This document shows, piece after piece, positions 49,279 to 58,207 of a stretch of DNA of 64,000 bases. A program made the translations under genes and the position numbers. The stretch spans positions 1 to 64,000 of the forward strand of contig NZ_FRBW01000003.1 of assembly GCF_900142725.1 (NCBI RefSeq), read 5' to 3'. Each line of letters opens with the position of its first letter. Position 1 is the stretch's first letter. Source of the stretch: Roseibium suaedae (GTDB taxonomy: Bacteria > Pseudomonadota > Alphaproteobacteria > Rhizobiales > Stappiaceae). The notes beneath the pieces were generated by a model. That model made no database searches and was not told the origin of the DNA. It saw nothing but the letters and a program-made list of their open reading frames with translations.

Positions 49279-49734
49279 ATGAGTACGAACTCATCTGTAG
49301 ATCGGGCTTTACATGCTATCGCAACCTATGCCGAATTTTTGGGCTCGCTCCTGACCGACGAGCGCTTTCTTTTCGTCATAGTATTCGGTGTTATTGTCCC
49401 ATTTCTTGGAATTTGGGCAATTATCGCCATTCTTTCGCGATGGCTGCACCCATTTTGGGGGGCAGGCCTCGGTCTCCTGTCAGCGGTGGGCTGTGCCTAC
49501 TATGCGTATTCGGAAATCCAGTTTTGTAATGCACCACCAACACTAGTAAGCAATTCCGGAGATCCGAATGATCTAGGCATGGTCATCTTCAATTGTGATG
49601 CTCCTTGGGGACTATATATTGTGGTTTATGCCAATTTCCTGCTCCCAATTTTGTGCGTCGCTCTAGTAATTCTTACTATAATGCACTTTAGAAGCGGGTT
49701 GAAACAAACGCGAAGGGTTGGGGACAAGGCCTAA
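49279..49734 (+). CDS. Unknown membrane protein between dihydropyrimidinase and ABC genes
   Basis: The 151-residue protein has about three hydrophobic spans (FLFVIVFGVIVPFLGIWAII, AGLGLLSAVGCAYYAY, LYIVVYANFLLPILCVALVI) and a polar loop with two Cys. No family is recognised. Its stop TAA is followed at once by the ABC ATPase ATG, so translation could be coupled. Base composition is AT-richer than the neighbours. The start is ATG 49279. Confidence 0.55.
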   Translation: MSTNSSVDRALHAIATYAEFLGSLLTDERFLFVIVFGVIVPFLGIWAIIAILSRWLHPFWGAGLGLLSAVGCAYYAYSEIQFCNAPPTLVSNSGDPNDLGMVIFNCDAPWGLYIVVYANFLLPILCVALVILTIMHFRSGLKQTRRVGDKA

Positions 49735-50514
49735 ATGAGCAGCGTAATTGACATCGAAAAACTGTCGCTCACCTTCCAGACCAATGACGGCCCGGTGCAT
49801 GCGCTGTCCGAGATCGATCTGAAGATCGAGGAAGGCGACTTCGTCTCGTTTATCGGTCCGTCCGGTTGCGGCAAGACCACGCTTCTGCGTGTCATCGCCG
49901 ACCTGGAACAGCCAACCGACGGCACCATTTCCGTCAATGGCATGACGCCCAATCAGGCCCGTCTTGCAAGGGCTTATGGCTATGTGTTCCAGGCTGCGGC
50001 GCTCTACCCCTGGCGTACGATCGAGAACAACATTGCCCTGCCTCTGGAAATCATGGGCCTGTCCAGGGCCGAGCAGCGCGAGCGTATCAAGCGCAACATG
50101 GAGCTGGTGAACCTTTCCGGCTTTGAGAAGAAATACCCCTGGCAGCTCTCCGGCGGCATGCAGCAACGCGCTTCGATTGCCCGCGCCCTCGCCGTCGAGC
50201 CGGACCTTCTGCTCATGGACGAGCCTTTTGGCGCGCTGGATGAGATCGTCCGCGACCATCTCAACGACCAGCTTCATCAGCTTTGGGAGAAGACCAACAA
50301 GACCGTCGTCTTTGTGACCCATTCAATCCCGGAAGCAGTCTACCTCTCAACCAAGATCGTCGTGCTCTGCCCCCGCCCCGGCCGGATCTATGACGTGATC
50401 GAAAGCGACCTGCCCCGTTCGCGTACGCTGGACATTCGCGAAACCCCGGAATTCCTCAAGATCGCCCATCGTGTGCGTGAGGGGCTGAAGGCGGGGCACA
50501 GCTATGAGGATTGA
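49735..50514 (+). CDS. NitT/TauT-type ABC transporter ATP-binding protein
   Basis: The 259-residue ATPase has Walker A GPSGCGKTT, signature LSGGMQQR and Walker B LLLMDEPFGALDE, with the SsuB/TauB-like length and C-terminus. With the two permeases downstream it forms an importer, probably for pyrimidines or their breakdown products by context. Its stop overlaps the start of an unknown gene, which separates it from the permease genes. Confidence 0.9.
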   Translation: MSSVIDIEKLSLTFQTNDGPVHALSEIDLKIEEGDFVSFIGPSGCGKTTLLRVIADLEQPTDGTISVNGMTPNQARLARAYGYVFQAAALYPWRTIENNIALPLEIMGLSRAEQRERIKRNMELVNLSGFEKKYPWQLSGGMQQRASIARALAVEPDLLLMDEPFGALDEIVRDHLNDQLHQLWEKTNKTVVFVTHSIPEAVYLSTKIVVLCPRPGRIYDVIESDLPRSRTLDIRETPEFLKIAHRVREGLKAGHSYED

Positions 50515-51103
50515 GGCCTCTGAAGCGCTCGGGTTCGCCTCCAGTCCGGCAACAGTATCGGCACGCCTGACGAGAACAGACGTTGGGGAGCGCACGGAGT
50601 TCGAATTCGCGCAGCGTTGTCGTTGGTACGACTTGCTTGCAATTCCGTTGAGCATACTGATGGCTGGAATGTTGGTGTGGGATTATGCAACAGGGTTACC
50701 GCGGGCGCTCCCAACCTTTGAATGGCAGCACATCACGTTGGCAGCATTGTTCTTTCTCTTTACCATGTACTTGTACAGGTGGCTTTTGCTTTCCTTTCTG
50801 TGGGGTAAGTTTGGTGCAAGGGTCATCGAGGTTGGTGATCGCGTTGTGATGTCAAACAAGCTTTTCAACGTGAAGGTTAAATACAAGTCTTTCAGAATGG
50901 CGAAGGTTGTGAGTGCTGAAGTTTGCCATCGTGATGACGGGAAAACGGACGGGACAGCTGAAACCCCTGAACCTGGTCAGTATTTTGTCCGCCTCCGGTT
51001 CCCGAGCACAACTTTCATGATTACCGACTGGATAGAAAAATCAGAAGCAGCAGCGATTGCTGAAGGCATCAACCAGAGACTCCCGGATGGGAGGACTATT
51101 TAA
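50504..51103 (+). CDS. Unknown two-TM membrane protein inside the ABC operon
   Basis: The 199-residue protein has two adjacent membrane spans (WYDLLAIPLSILMAGMLVW and LAALFFLFTMYLYRWLLLSF) followed by a beta-rich soluble domain (RVIEVGDRVVMSNKLF, QYFVRLRFPSTTFMI) and a C-terminal helix EAAAIAEGINQRL. The layout resembles bacterial PH-like membrane proteins; this is my inference. ATG 50504 lies inside the ABC ATPase gene and its stop shares a base with the next ATG. Codon use is AT-richer than the transporter genes. Confidence 0.6.
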   Translation: MRIEASEALGFASSPATVSARLTRTDVGERTEFEFAQRCRWYDLLAIPLSILMAGMLVWDYATGLPRALPTFEWQHITLAALFFLFTMYLYRWLLLSFLWGKFGARVIEVGDRVVMSNKLFNVKVKYKSFRMAKVVSAEVCHRDDGKTDGTAETPEPGQYFVRLRFPSTTFMITDWIEKSEAAAIAEGINQRLPDGRTI

Positions 51104-52290
51104 TGGCGCGGACAGCCACCCAGACCGGGCAGGAAAAGGTTAAAGTAGATGCAGGCGTGGTATACGATCCAAATCACTCAGAGCGCCTGAGTTTTTCCTA
51201 TTTTAAGCGTTCGAAACGAGTGGAACTCAAAGGCTCCCTCGATGGTCCCGTGTTCATTTTTTTGACGCTCACCTACATAGCTCTCTCAACTGCCGTCATG
51301 GTCTATTTTTCACTGCCGCAATCATCGATATTGGCTTTTATAATTCTGTTCGCGTTCTGGGAATATTTAAATCGCACTAAATATCCGGTTTCGTTTTCTT
51401 TTATTATTACGAAATCGAACATCGATTTTATTCGAAGAAATTTCTTCTTGATGAAGCGCCGTGTTTTTCAAAGCGACGCGATCGAGCGAATAATTGTAGC
51501 GCCGGTTTCTGTAACCAGGCCAATTCCGGGCAGGCCTTATGCAAGAAAAAAATATCGCGTCGAACTTGAATACGCTGGAAAGCGAGAAGTTATCCTCTCA
51601 GGAGCCTGTCATGCGGAGGCGAATACTGTCGCGTTCGAAATCGTCAGATCCACACCGGTTGAGAATATTGAATTCTACGAAACAACCCCAGGCTTGCTTC
51701 CCTTGAGCATTCAGGGTCCCCTGGAAACTCAAAGCCAATTGCCCGTGATATCTGACGATTCCAATAGTGGCAAGGTTGAGTTTTGTCCTGACTCCGGCGA
51801 GGTAAAAATATACTCTAGGGTGAAATTCAGCCTGAATATGTTGAACGCATTTGTTGCCATGTTTTATTTTTTCCCAAAATTATTTTTTGACGATGTTGGA
51901 TTTGTAGATTTTATTGCCTATTTACTTATAATTTTCACTCCTTTTATTTTATTCGCCTGCATGCTTTTGCAAGACCTCACTTTTCGTGAGGTTGTCGCGG
52001 TCGACGGGGACGATTTGCGCAAATCATCCAGCTCATTATTTTCCTCGAAGGACGTTTTGTTTGAGAGATGCCTGATTTCGAATATATCCGTTTGTTCTGA
52101 AATTGATGAATACCTCTCCGAAGAGGATGTGAAGACCAAACCTGCGTTCAAGGTCAGATTTGACTACGGGCTTTCAACACACAGTGTTGGTCGCAACCTG
52201 ACGTATTCTGAAGCCAGGAAAGTTGAAGAAATTCTCATTCAAATGACTTCTGACAAGGGCCTCAGCATAACCGACAGGAGTGCCGCATGA
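51103..52290 (+). CDS. Unknown membrane protein with duplicated TM-TM-beta unit
   Basis: The 395-residue protein shows the same unit twice. Unit one has two TM spans (about 48-90), then a beta-rich segment from FSFIITKSNIDFIRRNF to EVILSGACHAEANTVAFEI. Unit two has a TM pair (about 245-290), then VVAVDGDDLRKSSS to the helix YSEARKVEEILIQM. Each unit resembles the whole upstream protein, suggesting a duplicated PH-like membrane family. TAATG joins it to the previous gene, and ATGA joins it to the permease. It is AT-rich, and no function is known. Confidence 0.6.
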   Translation: MARTATQTGQEKVKVDAGVVYDPNHSERLSFSYFKRSKRVELKGSLDGPVFIFLTLTYIALSTAVMVYFSLPQSSILAFIILFAFWEYLNRTKYPVSFSFIITKSNIDFIRRNFFLMKRRVFQSDAIERIIVAPVSVTRPIPGRPYARKKYRVELEYAGKREVILSGACHAEANTVAFEIVRSTPVENIEFYETTPGLLPLSIQGPLETQSQLPVISDDSNSGKVEFCPDSGEVKIYSRVKFSLNMLNAFVAMFYFFPKLFFDDVGFVDFIAYLLIIFTPFILFACMLLQDLTFREVVAVDGDDLRKSSSSLFSSKDVLFERCLISNISVCSEIDEYLSEEDVKTKPAFKVRFDYGLSTHSVGRNLTYSEARKVEEILIQMTSDKGLSITDRSAA

Positions 52291-53210
52291 CTGCTTCCAC
52301 CCTTCCCGCTTCCCGGAGCACAAATCCGTTTGCCGGGTTGATGCGTGGCACGACCGGCCCTGTGATCGTCGTGGTTCTGGCACTTCTTGCCATCTGGTAT
52401 GTGGCTGCGGTGGTGCTCAACACGCCATTCCAGCGCGACACCTATGCGCGGGCAAACCAGAGCGATGTGCCCTTCAGCCAGCTTGTCGGTGATACGCTGG
52501 CACAGGAGCGGCCCGTGCTGCCAGCGCCCCATCAGGTGATTGCCGAGATGTGGGACACGACGGTGAAAAAGGCTGTCACCTCCAAGCGCTCCCTCGTCTA
52601 TCACACCTGGATCACCCTCTCGACGACGCTCCTCGGCTTCCTCATTGGCACGTTGCTGGGCGTTCTGATTGCCATTGGCATCGTCCATTCAAGAGTGCTG
52701 GACAAGTCCCTGATGCCCTGGGTGATTTCTTCTCAGACCATTCCGATCCTGGCCATCGCACCCATGATCATCGTGGTGCTGAATGCGGTCGGCATTTCGG
52801 GTCTTCTGCCCAAGGCGATGATTTCCACCTACCTGTCGTTCTTCCCGGTGACGGTCGGCATGGTGAAGGGGCTGCGTTCGCCCGAAATCATCCATCTGGA
52901 CCTGATGCATACCTATAGTGCCTCGAAGCTTCAGGCCTTTTTGAAGCTGCGCCTGCCCTATGCGGTGCCCTATCTCTTCACGTCGATGAAGATCGGCATT
53001 GCCGCAAGCCTCGTCGGCGCCATCGTTGGTGAATTGCCGACTGGCGCCGTAGCAGGCCTTGGTGCCCGTCTTCTGGCCGGGTCCTACTATGGCCAGACCG
53101 TCCAGATCTGGTCTGCCCTGATCATGGCGGCGCTTCTCGCCGGATCTCTCGTCGGCCTGATTGGAATTGCGGAAAAGATCACGCTGAAACGGATGGGAAT
53201 GGCACAATGA
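52287..53210 (+). CDS. NitT/TauT-type ABC transporter permease 1
   Basis: The 307-residue permease has six hydrophobic spans in the TauC/SsuC pattern and the EAA-like loop MHTYSASKLQAFLKLRLPYAVPYL (in part). Overlaps on both sides (ATGA) tie it to the upstream unknown gene and to the second permease. The substrate is inferred to be a pyrimidine or related compound from neighbours. Confidence 0.9.
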   Translation: MTASTLPASRSTNPFAGLMRGTTGPVIVVVLALLAIWYVAAVVLNTPFQRDTYARANQSDVPFSQLVGDTLAQERPVLPAPHQVIAEMWDTTVKKAVTSKRSLVYHTWITLSTTLLGFLIGTLLGVLIAIGIVHSRVLDKSLMPWVISSQTIPILAIAPMIIVVLNAVGISGLLPKAMISTYLSFFPVTVGMVKGLRSPEIIHLDLMHTYSASKLQAFLKLRLPYAVPYLFTSMKIGIAASLVGAIVGELPTGAVAGLGARLLAGSYYGQTVQIWSALIMAALLAGSLVGLIGIAEKITLKRMGMAQ

Positions 53211-54346
53211 ACGAGTGTTTCCTGCGCCCGCGCGGCAATGCGCTGATCCTGTCGGCCGCCACCGGACTTCTCGCCCTTGCCTCGCTTCTGAGTAATGCGT
53301 TTGGCGATGATTTTCCGATCGTCTCCGTGCCGCGCCTGACGATTGCCGCGGTGCTTCTGGCCGTTCTGGGCTGTGCCTTTGCCCTCGGCTTCATCCGCCG
53401 CCTGCCCGGTGACATCGCCATTCTGTTCTCCTCGCTCTTCTCCGCTTATGCGTTGATTGAGACCGTCTCCGAGCACCCGGCGTCTTCCAGTGGCGGCTTC
53501 TGGCTTCTCACCTTGGCGGCCTGGACATGCGGCTGGCTCTTTGTCGAGCGGCTTGCCGCCTGGCAGGCCGTCGGACTTGGGGCAAAGCGGGTCATCAATC
53601 TTGCCATTCCGCTGCTTTTTGGCGTCTGGCTGCTGATCCTGTGGCAGATCGTCGTCACTGGCTTCGGCGTGCCGAAGGTTCTCCTTCCGGCGCCCTCTGA
53701 AATCTGGCTTCGGCTGACCGGATCGGTTCCCACGCTCTGGGCCGATTTCCAGCAGACGTTCCTGAAGGCCGTTCTCTTCGGCTATGCGGCGGGCTGCGGT
53801 GCCGGTTTCGTCATCGCAATCCTGGTCGACCGGGTGCCGTTCTTGCGGCGGGGGCTTTTGCCGATCGGCAATCTTGTGTCCGCTCTGCCGATCATCGGTG
53901 TCGCGCCGATCATGGTCATGTGGTTCGGCTTTGACTGGCCGTCCAAAGCCGCGGTCGTGATCATCATGACCTTCTTCCCCATGCTGGTGAACACGGTCTC
54001 CGGCTTAGCTGCCAGCGACGCCATGCAGAAAGACCTGATGCGCACCTATGCCGCCGGTTACTGGCAAACGCTGGTCAAGCTGCGCCTACCGATGGCCATG
54101 CCCTTCATCTTCAACGCGCTGAAGATCAACTCCACCCTGGCGCTGATCGGTGCCATCGTGGCGGAATTCTTCGGCACGCCGATCGTCGGCATGGGGTTCC
54201 GTATCTCAACGGAAGTGGGCCGCATGAATGTGGACATGGTCTGGGCGGAGATTGCTGTCGCAGCCCTCGCCGGGTCACTGTTCTACGGTCTTGTCGCACT
54301 TCTCGAAAAGCGTCTCACCTTCTGGCATCCGTCGCAGCGGGGATGA
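53207..54346 (+). CDS. NitT/TauT-type ABC transporter permease 2
   Basis: The 379-residue protein is longer than its partner because of an N-terminal block of extra membrane spans (residues 1-120). The core permease has the loop MRTYAAGYWQTLVKLRLPMAMPF (in part) and FDWPSKAAVVIIMTFFPML. The two permeases are different, so the importer is probably a heterodimer. It overlaps the next small gene by ATGA. Confidence 0.88.
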   Translation: MNECFLRPRGNALILSAATGLLALASLLSNAFGDDFPIVSVPRLTIAAVLLAVLGCAFALGFIRRLPGDIAILFSSLFSAYALIETVSEHPASSSGGFWLLTLAAWTCGWLFVERLAAWQAVGLGAKRVINLAIPLLFGVWLLILWQIVVTGFGVPKVLLPAPSEIWLRLTGSVPTLWADFQQTFLKAVLFGYAAGCGAGFVIAILVDRVPFLRRGLLPIGNLVSALPIIGVAPIMVMWFGFDWPSKAAVVIIMTFFPMLVNTVSGLAASDAMQKDLMRTYAAGYWQTLVKLRLPMAMPFIFNALKINSTLALIGAIVAEFFGTPIVGMGFRISTEVGRMNVDMVWAEIAVAALAGSLFYGLVALLEKRLTFWHPSQRG

Positions 54347-54636
54347 ACATCTGGAACCTCATCTCCGAGACCCTGGTTATTCCGGCGATAGCTATAGCGA
54401 TTGTTGGAAAGCTCACCTCGTATTGGAACAGGCGAACCGGTCCGTCGGATAACGGTGAAAGTCCTGGAAGGTTCAACAAACCCTTTCTGGCATTCACTGT
54501 CTTTTGCCTGCTGATCTATTACGGCTATTTTCTCGCAAGCTGGCTGTCCACAGCGCCTGATTCCGGAACGGCGATGGTTGATGTGGTTCCTTCAAGACCC
54601 TCATCAACCGAGGTGAGAAAATTGCTTGAGAAGTGA
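54343..54636 (+). CDS. Small unknown membrane protein at the end of the ABC operon
   Basis: The 97-residue protein has two hydrophobic stretches (LVIPAIAIAIVGKLT and FLAFTVFCLLIYYGYFLASWL). It overlaps the permease stop by ATGA and ends 43 bases before mazG. No family is recognised. It is the fifth unknown gene interleaved with the pyrimidine locus. Confidence 0.5.
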   Translation: MNIWNLISETLVIPAIAIAIVGKLTSYWNRRTGPSDNGESPGRFNKPFLAFTVFCLLIYYGYFLASWLSTAPDSGTAMVDVVPSRPSSTEVRKLLEK

Positions 54637-54679
54637 TAGACCCGCTCGGAATGACAAACTCAAGTCTCAAGGAAATCCG

Positions 54680-55501
54680 ATGAAACCGGCACGCGATGTC
54701 TCCCGTCTCGTTGAAATCATGGCGGCGCTCAGGACGCCGGTGACCGGCTGCCCCTGGGATCTGGAGCAAACCTTCGAGACCATCGTGCCCTATACGCTGG
54801 AAGAGGCTTACGAGGTCGCCGATGCGGTCCGCCAGGGCGACATGGACGATCTGCGCGAGGAACTGGGAGATCTTCTCCTGCAGGTGGTCTATCACGCCCG
54901 GATGGCTGAGGAGGAAGACCACTTCGACTTTGCCGATGTGGTGGAAGCGATCACGAAGAAGATGATCCGCCGTCATCCTCATGTTTTCGGGGATGAAGAC
55001 GCCCGGTCTTCCGGAATGGCCAAGGGCATGTGGGACCGGATCAAGGCAGAAGAAAAGGCCGAGCGCTCGGCCCGGCGCGAAGCGCTGGGATTGCCTGACA
55101 AGAAGAAGCGCTTTCTGGATGATGTCCCGGCGCTTTTTCCGGCCTTGGTCGAAGCGGAAAAGCTGCAGCGGCGGGCGTCAAAGGTCGGGTTCGACTGGGG
55201 CGATCCGGTGCCGGTTCTCGCCAAGATCCGTGAGGAAACCAGGGAGCTGGAAGCCGAGCTGACCAGCGGCAATCCGGACCGGGCGCGCATCGAGGATGAG
55301 TTGGGCGACACACTTTTTGCTCTCGCCAATCTTGCCCGTCATCTGGACATCGACCCGGAAGCGGCCCTCAAGCGCACCAATACCAAGTTCCGCACCCGCT
55401 TTGCCGCCATCGAGGATCATGCACAAGACACCGGCACAACGCTGGACGCGATGACCCTCGATGAGATGGAAGCCGTCTGGCAGGCCGCGAAGAAAAAATA
55501 G
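54680..55501 (+). CDS. mazG: Nucleoside triphosphate pyrophosphohydrolase MazG
   Basis: The 273-residue enzyme has two MazG domains. The first holds CPWDLEQTFETIVPYTLEEAYE and EELGDLLLQVVYHARMAEE (EExxE...ExxD metal motif); the second has EDELGDTLFALANLARHLDIDPE. MazG hydrolyses all NTPs and clears damaged nucleotides. ATG 54680 is preceded by AAGGAAA. The frame is open upstream from 54626 without a better start. Confidence 0.93.
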   Translation: MKPARDVSRLVEIMAALRTPVTGCPWDLEQTFETIVPYTLEEAYEVADAVRQGDMDDLREELGDLLLQVVYHARMAEEEDHFDFADVVEAITKKMIRRHPHVFGDEDARSSGMAKGMWDRIKAEEKAERSARREALGLPDKKKRFLDDVPALFPALVEAEKLQRRASKVGFDWGDPVPVLAKIREETRELEAELTSGNPDRARIEDELGDTLFALANLARHLDIDPEAALKRTNTKFRTRFAAIEDHAQDTGTTLDAMTLDEMEAVWQAAKKK

Positions 55502-55620
55502 AAGACGTGTGAGGACGGGCTCAAATCCCCTCACACAGGATTCCCCCAAGGGAGACGGGTGGTTGAGTGGGGTCATAAAGCGGCTGCGTGCAGGACAGAC
55601 CCGGATCGATTTAGCCTGCC

Positions 55621-55752
55621 GCCCATCCTTCGAGACGCAGCTGATGCTGCTCCTCAGGATGAGGATGTCGTGTTGAAACCGCGTAGAAACAGGGAAAATC
55701 CACACAACACCTCATCCTGAGGAACCGCGCAGCGGTGTCTCGAAGGATGGGC
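55621..55752. repeat. Inverted pair of rhizobial-type palindromic intergenic repeats
   Basis: The arm at 55621-55664 (GCCCATCCTTCGAGACGC then CCTCAGGATGAGG) is repeated in inverted orientation at 55710-55752 (CCTCATCCTGAGG then GTCTCGAAGGATGGGC). Each arm itself ends in a short palindrome. The CCTCATCCTGAGG...CGAAGGATGG form is a common intergenic repeat of Hyphomicrobiales genomes. It occupies the gap between mazG and the MarR gene (55502-55861); no gene lies there. Confidence 0.8.
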
Positions 55753-55861
55753 TTCTTGTCGAATTCCGTATTTTTCCAGCGGAAACGACCTTCCATGCTT
55801 CTTGTGGATACGCGCCACCTCTCCATCAGGGAGAAGCCGGGCTGCAGGTCCGGGTGACGGC

Positions 55862-56344
55862 TTATTTCCCCGAAAGGTCGCCCGCCGTCGTCAGGATCGG
55901 GGCGGCGTCCAGATCCTGAGCATTGAGCATTTCGGCGATTGCCTCGATTGAGGACACCAGAACCAGCCGCTGTTCATCGGACATCTGGTCGAATTTTCTG
56001 CCGAAATCCTCATGCAGGAGGCCCGGCACCTTGGCCATCACCTCCACGCCTCTATCTGTCAGAAAAGCATGCACGATCCGCCGGTCCGTGTCCGAGCGGT
56101 AGCGCCCGACAAGCTCCTTTTCCTCCAGCTTGTCCAGGATCGTTACCACCGTCGCGGAGGAGAGGTCGGCATGGTCGGACAGGGCCTTTGTCGTGACCTT
56201 GCCAAGGTCACGGATGGCCTGAAGGACAACGATCTGGGGGATGGTCAGACCGGACACTTTGGCCACCTCCCGCGAGCGCAGGTCGATGGCGCGGACAATG
56301 CGCCGGATCGCCTTGAACACGCGGGCGGGATTTTCGGTCTGCAT
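55862..56344 (-). CDS. MarR-family regulator beside the NAGGN genes
   Basis: The 160-residue winged-helix protein has the MarR core: VSGLTIPQIVVLQAIRDLGKVTTKALSDHADLSSATVVTILDKLEEKELVGRYRS (in parts) and DRRIVHAFLTDRGVEV (wing). It is divergent from the NAGGN synthesis genes, with 85 bases between the starts. Control of those genes is likely. MarR genes sit at this position in several NAGGN clusters. Confidence 0.87.
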   Translation of the reverse strand: MQTENPARVFKAIRRIVRAIDLRSREVAKVSGLTIPQIVVLQAIRDLGKVTTKALSDHADLSSATVVTILDKLEEKELVGRYRSDTDRRIVHAFLTDRGVEVMAKVPGLLHEDFGRKFDQMSDEQRLVLVSSIEAIAEMLNAQDLDAAPILTTAGDLSGK

Positions 56345-56429
56345 ATTTATAACTCTGATGATTTGAACTCGAACGATTAGGGCTCTATGTATCTAGCCGA
56401 TCGATAACAGACAAGGAAATTTGAAGCCT

Positions 56430-58205
56430 ATGTGTGGCATTTGCGGAGAAGTGGTGTTCAACGATGGTCTGGCCGACACGGCCCGCGTCGACCGGATGGC
56501 CAAGGCCATGGAAGCCCGGGGACCGGACGCCATGGGCGTGACCATGCGCGGGCGCGTCGCCTTCGGCCACCGCCGGCTGATGATCATCGACCTGTCTGAA
56601 AAGGGCACGCAGCCGATGACCGATGCGGGCCTGGGCCTTACCCTGGTCTTCAACGGCTGCATCTACAATTACAAGGAGTTGCGGACCGAACTGGTGGCCA
56701 AGGGGCATCTCTTTGCCTCCACCAGTGATACGGAAGTGATCCTCAAGGCCTTCTCTGAATGGGGCCGCGAGTGTTTCAGCCGCTTCCATGGCATGTTCGC
56801 TGTCGCCATTCACGAACATGACAGCGGACGTATTCACCTTGCCCGCGACCGGTTCGGCATCAAGCCGCTTTATTATTCCGAGAGCGGCAAGCGCCTTGCC
56901 TTTGCCTCTTCCCTGCCCGCGCTTTTGGCTGGTGGCAATGTCGACACGAGCATCGACCGGATCGCGCTCAACCACTATATGAGCTGGCATGCGGTGGTGC
57001 CTGCACCCCGGACAATTCTCAATGGCGTGCGCAAGCTGAATGCTGCAACAGTCCGCACCATCGAGGCAGACGGCTCCTCCCGGGACTTCACCTATTGGGA
57101 GCCGGCGTTCGAGAAGTCGTCTGAAGACATGAACCGCTCTGCGGAAGAATGGCGCGACATGGTGCTGGAAGGCCTGCGTACGGCTGTGCGTCGCCGCATG
57201 GTCGCAGACGTTCCCGTGGGCGTGCTGCTGTCGGGTGGTGTGGACTCCAGCCTGATCGTCGGCCTTCTGGCAGAACAGGGACAGAAGGATCTCGCGACCT
57301 TCTCTATCGGCTTTGAAGAGGCCAATGGCGAAAAGGGCGATGAATTCCAGTATTCCGACCTGATCGCCGAGCACTACGGCACGGATCACCGCAAGATCTT
57401 CATTCCCTCTTCGGAAATGCAGGAGAACCTGCCGGCGGCCATCAAGGCAATGTCGGAACCGATGGTGTCCTATGACAACATCGGCTTCTATCTCCTGTCG
57501 CGGGAGGTCTCCAAGCACATCCGGGTGGTGCAATCCGGTCAGGGGGCGGATGAAGTCTTTGCCGGATATCACTGGTATCCCAAGATGCAGGGCTCCAACG
57601 ATCCGGTGAACGATTACGCCAATGCCTTCTTCGACCGGTCCGAGGAAGCCATGATGGAGGCCCTGGCTCCCGCCTATCATACAGAGCGGGACGAAAGCCG
57701 GGCCTTCGTGGAGGCGCATTTCGCCCGTCCGGGGGCGGAAGATCCGGTCGACAAGGCGCTTCGACTCGACACGAATGTCATGCTGGTCGATGACCCGGTC
57801 AAGCGGGTGGACAACCATTCCATGGCCTGGAGCCTGGAAGCGCGCGTTCCCTTCCTTGATCATGAGCTGGTGGAACTAGCCGGCCGCATTCCGGCAGAGC
57901 ATAAGCTCGCTCAGGGTGGCAAGGGCGTCCTGAAGGAAGCTGCCCGCCTGGTGGTCCCTTCTGCCGTAATTGACCGGCCGAAAGGCTATTTCCCCGTGCC
58001 TGCGCTCAAATACATTCAGGGCGACACGCTGACCCTGGTGCGCGACGCGCTGACCAATGACAAGGCCCGCGAGCGCGGCCTATTCCGTCCCGAGTGGCTG
58101 GACAAGCTCTTTGCCGACCCGACCCGCTACATCACCAAGCTAAACGGGTCCGAGCTGTGGCAGGCAGCCTTGCTGGAAATGTGGCTTCAGGCCCAGGAGA
58201 TCTGA
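56430..58205 (+). CDS. N-acetylglutaminylglutamine amidotransferase (asparagine synthase family)
   Basis: The 591-residue protein begins MCGICGEVVF, with Cys2 as the class II glutaminase nucleophile. The PP-loop SGGVDSS is at 268-274 of the synthetase domain. It amidates N-acetylglutaminylglutamine in the osmoprotectant (NAGGN) pathway, as AsnO does in Sinorhizobium. The start is ATG 56430, because processing needs Met before Cys; an in-frame TTG at 56421 is disfavoured. The ligase gene follows after 2 bases. Confidence 0.92.
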   Translation: MCGICGEVVFNDGLADTARVDRMAKAMEARGPDAMGVTMRGRVAFGHRRLMIIDLSEKGTQPMTDAGLGLTLVFNGCIYNYKELRTELVAKGHLFASTSDTEVILKAFSEWGRECFSRFHGMFAVAIHEHDSGRIHLARDRFGIKPLYYSESGKRLAFASSLPALLAGGNVDTSIDRIALNHYMSWHAVVPAPRTILNGVRKLNAATVRTIEADGSSRDFTYWEPAFEKSSEDMNRSAEEWRDMVLEGLRTAVRRRMVADVPVGVLLSGGVDSSLIVGLLAEQGQKDLATFSIGFEEANGEKGDEFQYSDLIAEHYGTDHRKIFIPSSEMQENLPAAIKAMSEPMVSYDNIGFYLLSREVSKHIRVVQSGQGADEVFAGYHWYPKMQGSNDPVNDYANAFFDRSEEAMMEALAPAYHTERDESRAFVEAHFARPGAEDPVDKALRLDTNVMLVDDPVKRVDNHSMAWSLEARVPFLDHELVELAGRIPAEHKLAQGGKGVLKEAARLVVPSAVIDRPKGYFPVPALKYIQGDTLTLVRDALTNDKARERGLFRPEWLDKLFADPTRYITKLNGSELWQAALLEMWLQAQEI

Positions 58206-58207
58206 GC

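Noticed and set aside
56385-57863. Minus-strand open frame of 492 codons opposite the NAGGN amidotransferase
   Set aside because: Antisense shadow; the sense frame has Cys2 and the PP-loop.
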